A stretch of DNA of 6,195 nucleotides from Chitinispirillaceae bacterium. Its GTDB lineage: Bacteria > Fibrobacterota > Chitinivibrionia > Chitinivibrionales > Chitinispirillaceae. Positions 3,421 through 6,195 of the stretch are shown in pieces; positions within the stretch are counted from its first letter, which is position 1, and each line of letters begins with the position of its first letter. A program made the position numbers and the translations under genes. A model generated the notes under the pieces. It was not told the origin of the DNA. It saw only the letters and a program-made list of their open reading frames with translations, and searched no databases. Where the stretch lies: positions 1-6,195 of the forward strand of contig JAFGDP010000096.1 of assembly GCA_016932075.1 (NCBI GenBank). Direction: 5' to 3'.

Positions 3421-6195
3421 ATGAGTCGCAAAAGATGGTCGGTGACTGTGGTTTTCCTTTTTGTAATGAGCGGGGTGTTCGGCACGGGAGGGTACCTGTA
3501 TTATAATGGTGCGTTCCAGATGAGCGGTATTTCAGCGGTAACCTGTGCTTCCAAACAATCTGAAAACAACAGGGCACGTCCCGCAGAAGGAACCGAGGAC
3601 GAACAGCTGGCACGGATTAAATACTTTGAGCAGCGCCACCGGGCGGCTCCAGGCACCAACTGGAGAGAAATCGACCAGAACACGCGCAAAGAGCTGAGAC
3701 AGAAACGCCGTGAACTGAGGAAAAAGCTTGATATCGGCAAGCGCCTCCGGTCCGGAAAAAAGATCATTGAACGATTTGAATTCGCCTCACCGGTGAGTCC
3801 GCAGCTCAAGGGAACATCCTCGATGGTCCAAACCGCTCCCATGGCAGCGGCCGCTCTTGAAGGGGAGTGGATCGAGCGCGGCAGCAACAACCAGTCAGGC
3901 AGGGTGCATACCGGAGACGTCTATGCGCCGACCGGTGACGTGTACATCGGCTCTGCGGGCGGTCTCCTGTGGCGTGGGACGCTCAATGGGGGCGACTGGG
4001 TTCCGGTGAATGACCAGTATCTTTTCACTGATATCAATATGGTCCGGGTCGTGGATTACAACGGCGGTCCGCGTATTATTGTGCTGGATGATTACAATCT
4101 TCATTATTCGGATGATGAAGGGGCCACGTGGAACGTCGGCCAGGCATATGTGAACAACGGTTCCTGGGAAAATCCTCCGAACCGCGGTGTGGTGGCTCAA
4201 GGCACGAATACGGTATATGCGACCGCAAGTGAAGGTCCGGAGCAGAAATATCTGTTCCGTTCCACCGACATGGGTGAATATTTCGCCATGGTGTACCAGG
4301 CGCAGGTCCCGAATATGACGCTCTGGACCTCGCGGTACGGCGCGTCGGACGTGTATATGCTTCGCGATACCACGCTGTACGTATTGAACACCATCGGTCA
4401 GCCGGTGTACCGTGGAGAAATCCCTCTTGGAGCCCGTGTGCAGTTTTCCGAGGTGAATTCACATAAAGTGTTTCTGACCGGGTGCGATGCGTCGGGGGGT
4501 CCGACACTGTACGCTCTCTATACCTCAAACAGCGGTGTTTCCTACATTTTCCGCTCGACCGACGGCGGCGCCACCTGGAGTTTCAGAAGTTCAATAACTT
4601 CGCCATATAATGGAGCTCCTTTTATGGAGAACAGCTTTAGCGCCTCCACATTGAATGATGCACTATTGTACATCGGCGCAAGCGATAATTGGGTCTTCCG
4701 CAGCTCTGATGGCGGAGCATCATGGGTACAGATACGCGGTGATAATTATTACAGTGATCCACTCAACTATCTTCATGTGGATATTCCCGGAATAAACGTA
4801 TTAAGGACGGTCAGCGGGCAGGAATACTGCTTGATTCATACCGATGGCGGGACATACATATCCTATGATGATATCGCAACAGTGCAAAACCTCTCCCTGC
4901 ACAATCTGCGAATCAGTCAGTATTACAGTACCTATACCCACCGTGACTATCCAGAGATCGTTTTCGCAGGAAGCCAGGACCAGGGTTTTCAACGTTCTCC
5001 TGCGGGCCAGGGGAACGGCCTATACGTTTTTGACCAAATTTACAGTGGTGACGAAGGCAGCCTTGTTTCAGGTGATAACGGTGAAACGGTATGGTTTTCA
5101 AATGCTTGTCCTCCCTGGCTATGTCTGCTTCGCAACGCAACCTCAGCGACATCGATAAGCATATATTCTTACAATTTTATGCAGGAACAATTATGGATGG
5201 CACCGCTCATGGAAGACCCCAACGATCCTAACAGTCTTTATATCGGTGGGGGCCATCCGTCTGGAGGTGCCGGGGGCTATATGTACCATATCACCAACAA
5301 TGCAGGTGTATGGTCGACACCTCAGCAACTCAGCTATAAATTCGCTTCAACAATTACCGCCATGGCCTATTCTCCGGCAGATCCCGATTACCGGTATGTT
5401 ACAACAACCAGCGGCAATGTGTACTATTCGACCAATGGTGGAAGCACATGGAATCCGTCCACCTTCAGCGGAGCCGGTTCGCACTACCTGTACGGTACCA
5501 CCATTGTGGCTGATCCCGCAAATGTTGACAGAGTCTACATTGCGGGCAGCGGCTACTCGAATGATCCGGTGTACAGGTCAGATAATCATGGCCAAAACTT
5601 TTATTCGTTCAGTAATGGCCTGCCAAGCACGCTGGTCAATGAGATGGTGTCCAACGAGGACGGTACTGTCCTGTTTGCAGCGACTGAAGTGGCGCCCTAT
5701 GCATGCGACGTGAGCACCGGCCTGTGGGAGCACATCGGCGGCGTTACCGCGCCTGATCAGAACTACGTGTGCGTTGATTATGTCCCTGCGATCCGTACGG
5801 CGCGTTTCGGCACCTATGGAAGGGGCATCTGGGATTTTACCCTGACGTCATCCCAAACGACCCTTATCGACGCGAGCTTTGACAGCAACGCCGAAGGCTT
5901 TGCATATATGGACGATGCGTTCAGGGGTACCAGCCAGCCTGCGTACGCCACGGGATCGTATGTGGCGTCGGGCGGGTATGCGGGTGGCGGGCTTCATGTC
6001 CAGATCGGCGGTGTCAATACCAGCACTATCACCAACATGTCCGGCGGATGGAGCAGGAGTTTTAACCTGTCAACTCCCGGCGATATTACGCTTTCATTCC
6101 TCTACAACCTTACGCAGTCGTCGGAATACGAGAGCAACGAACACAGCATGGTGTACGTTTCCCTCGACGGCACCCTGTACGGCAGCGGCGGGAAC
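3421..6195 (+). CDS. Large exported Asp-box (BNR/sialidase-like) beta-propeller protein, 3' end cut by the window
   Basis: The frame is open for 925 codons to the last base, so the C-terminus is missing. The N-terminus (R-K-R, then a hydrophobic stretch at about 8-21) is a signal peptide or signal anchor. Residues about 44-125 form a highly charged, mostly basic helical leader (R-K-E-L-R-Q-K-R-R-E-L-R near 89-100). The propeller begins with W-I-E-R-G-S-N-N-Q-S-G-R (150-161) and runs to G-T-Y-G-R-G-I-W (797-804). Good Asp boxes (S-x-D-x-G-x-T/S-W) lie at 230-237, 379-386 and 428-435, one with Asn for Asp is at 670-677, and degenerate ones are at 281-288 and 720-727. G-S-Q-D-Q-G (517-522) is another motif recurrent in such proteins. 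About 650 residues would fit two tandem propellers, as in GH74 xyloglucanases, or one large VPS10/sortilin-like propeller. From about residue 815 a separate beta-rich, Gly-rich domain starts (F-x-Y-M-D-D-A-F-R-G-T near 827-837, G-G-W-S-R-S-F-N-L at 875-883), probably a jelly-roll. Asp boxes are structural, not catalytic, so glycosidase, protease-associated or binding roles all remain open. Confidence 0.88.
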   Translation, partial: MSRKRWSVTVVFLFVMSGVFGTGGYLYYNGAFQMSGISAVTCASKQSENNRARPAEGTEDEQLARIKYFEQRHRAAPGTNWREIDQNTRKELRQKRRELRKKLDIGKRLRSGKKIIERFEFASPVSPQLKGTSSMVQTAPMAAAALEGEWIERGSNNQSGRVHTGDVYAPTGDVYIGSAGGLLWRGTLNGGDWVPVNDQYLFTDINMVRVVDYNGGPRIIVLDDYNLHYSDDEGATWNVGQAYVNNGSWENPPNRGVVAQGTNTVYATASEGPEQKYLFRSTDMGEYFAMVYQAQVPNMTLWTSRYGASDVYMLRDTTLYVLNTIGQPVYRGEIPLGARVQFSEVNSHKVFLTGCDASGGPTLYALYTSNSGVSYIFRSTDGGATWSFRSSITSPYNGAPFMENSFSASTLNDALLYIGASDNWVFRSSDGGASWVQIRGDNYYSDPLNYLHVDIPGINVLRTVSGQEYCLIHTDGGTYISYDDIATVQNLSLHNLRISQYYSTYTHRDYPEIVFAGSQDQGFQRSPAGQGNGLYVFDQIYSGDEGSLVSGDNGETVWFSNACPPWLCLLRNATSATSISIYSYNFMQEQLWMAPLMEDPNDPNSLYIGGGHPSGGAGGYMYHITNNAGVWSTPQQLSYKFASTITAMAYSPADPDYRYVTTTSGNVYYSTNGGSTWNPSTFSGAGSHYLYGTTIVADPANVDRVYIAGSGYSNDPVYRSDNHGQNFYSFSNGLPSTLVNEMVSNEDGTVLFAATEVAPYACDVSTGLWEHIGGVTAPDQNYVCVDYVPAIRTARFGTYGRGIWDFTLTSSQTTLIDASFDSNAEGFAYMDDAFRGTSQPAYATGSYVASGGYAGGGLHVQIGGVNTSTITNMSGGWSRSFNLSTPGDITLSFLYNLTQSSEYESNEHSMVYVSLDGTLYGSGGN

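Noticed and set aside
3501..4528. Reverse-strand open frames of about 100-150 codons opposite the propeller gene
   Set aside because: They overlap a 925-codon frame with a strong ribosome site and repeated Asp boxes. Their translations are low-complexity Arg/Pro/Ser-rich and look like antisense readings.
5246..5713. 155-codon forward open frame in another frame within the propeller gene
   Set aside because: It is Met/Arg/Pro/Thr-rich without motifs, while the overlapping frame reads through a good Asp box (670-677) and the G-T-Y-G-R-G-I-W motif.

Overview
The window holds three forward-strand genes, all for exported proteins, separated by two non-coding stretches of about 300-400 bases and preceded by a structured left edge. 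The host looks like a Gram-negative (diderm) bacterium: gene 1 is a CpoB/YbgF-type envelope lipoprotein with a coiled coil and TPRs, and the other two are exported proteins built of repeats. The N-terminal layout of gene 3 (charged helical leader, then a W-x-E-R-G-x-N-N-x-x-G-R motif, then Asp-box blades) resembles, from memory, large secreted propeller proteins of the FCB group (Fibrobacterota/Bacteroidota/Chlorobi relatives). That taxonomic hint is weak and has not been checked by any search.

Left edge (1-170): two consecutive hairpins (20-44 and a perfect 14-bp inverted repeat at 56-97) close whatever lies upstream, either the tail of a gene or a structured RNA. They are followed by an unusually good sigma-70-type promoter with an extended -10 (130-159). 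Gene 1 (215-1012) therefore appears to have its own promoter. No tol or pal gene is visible on either side of it, although the upstream neighbour lies outside the window.

Intergenic region 1 (1013-1396): rich in small hairpins, including one followed directly by TTTT (1123-1140) that is a candidate terminator for gene 1, and a perfect 18-bp palindromic element at 1240-1257.

Gene 2 (1397-3112) encodes a secreted right-handed parallel beta-helix protein with a clear signal peptide and the D-P-x-L-V-D ... S-P-C-I-D-A-G ... P-D-I-G-A-Y-E-F ending common in this superfamily. Its substrate is unknown. Intergenic region 2 (3113-3420) is AT-rich, with a repeated ATATCA motif, a TATAAT box and a strong Shine-Dalgarno.

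Gene 3 (3421 to beyond the right edge) is a large exported Asp-box beta-propeller protein with a further beta-rich domain after the propeller; 925 codons are visible and no stop is reached. Genes 2 and 3 together suggest a small surface or extracellular protein locus, perhaps acting on or binding polysaccharide, but the sequence proves no reaction. I see no phage, transposase, CRISPR, tRNA, rRNA or defence genes in the window.
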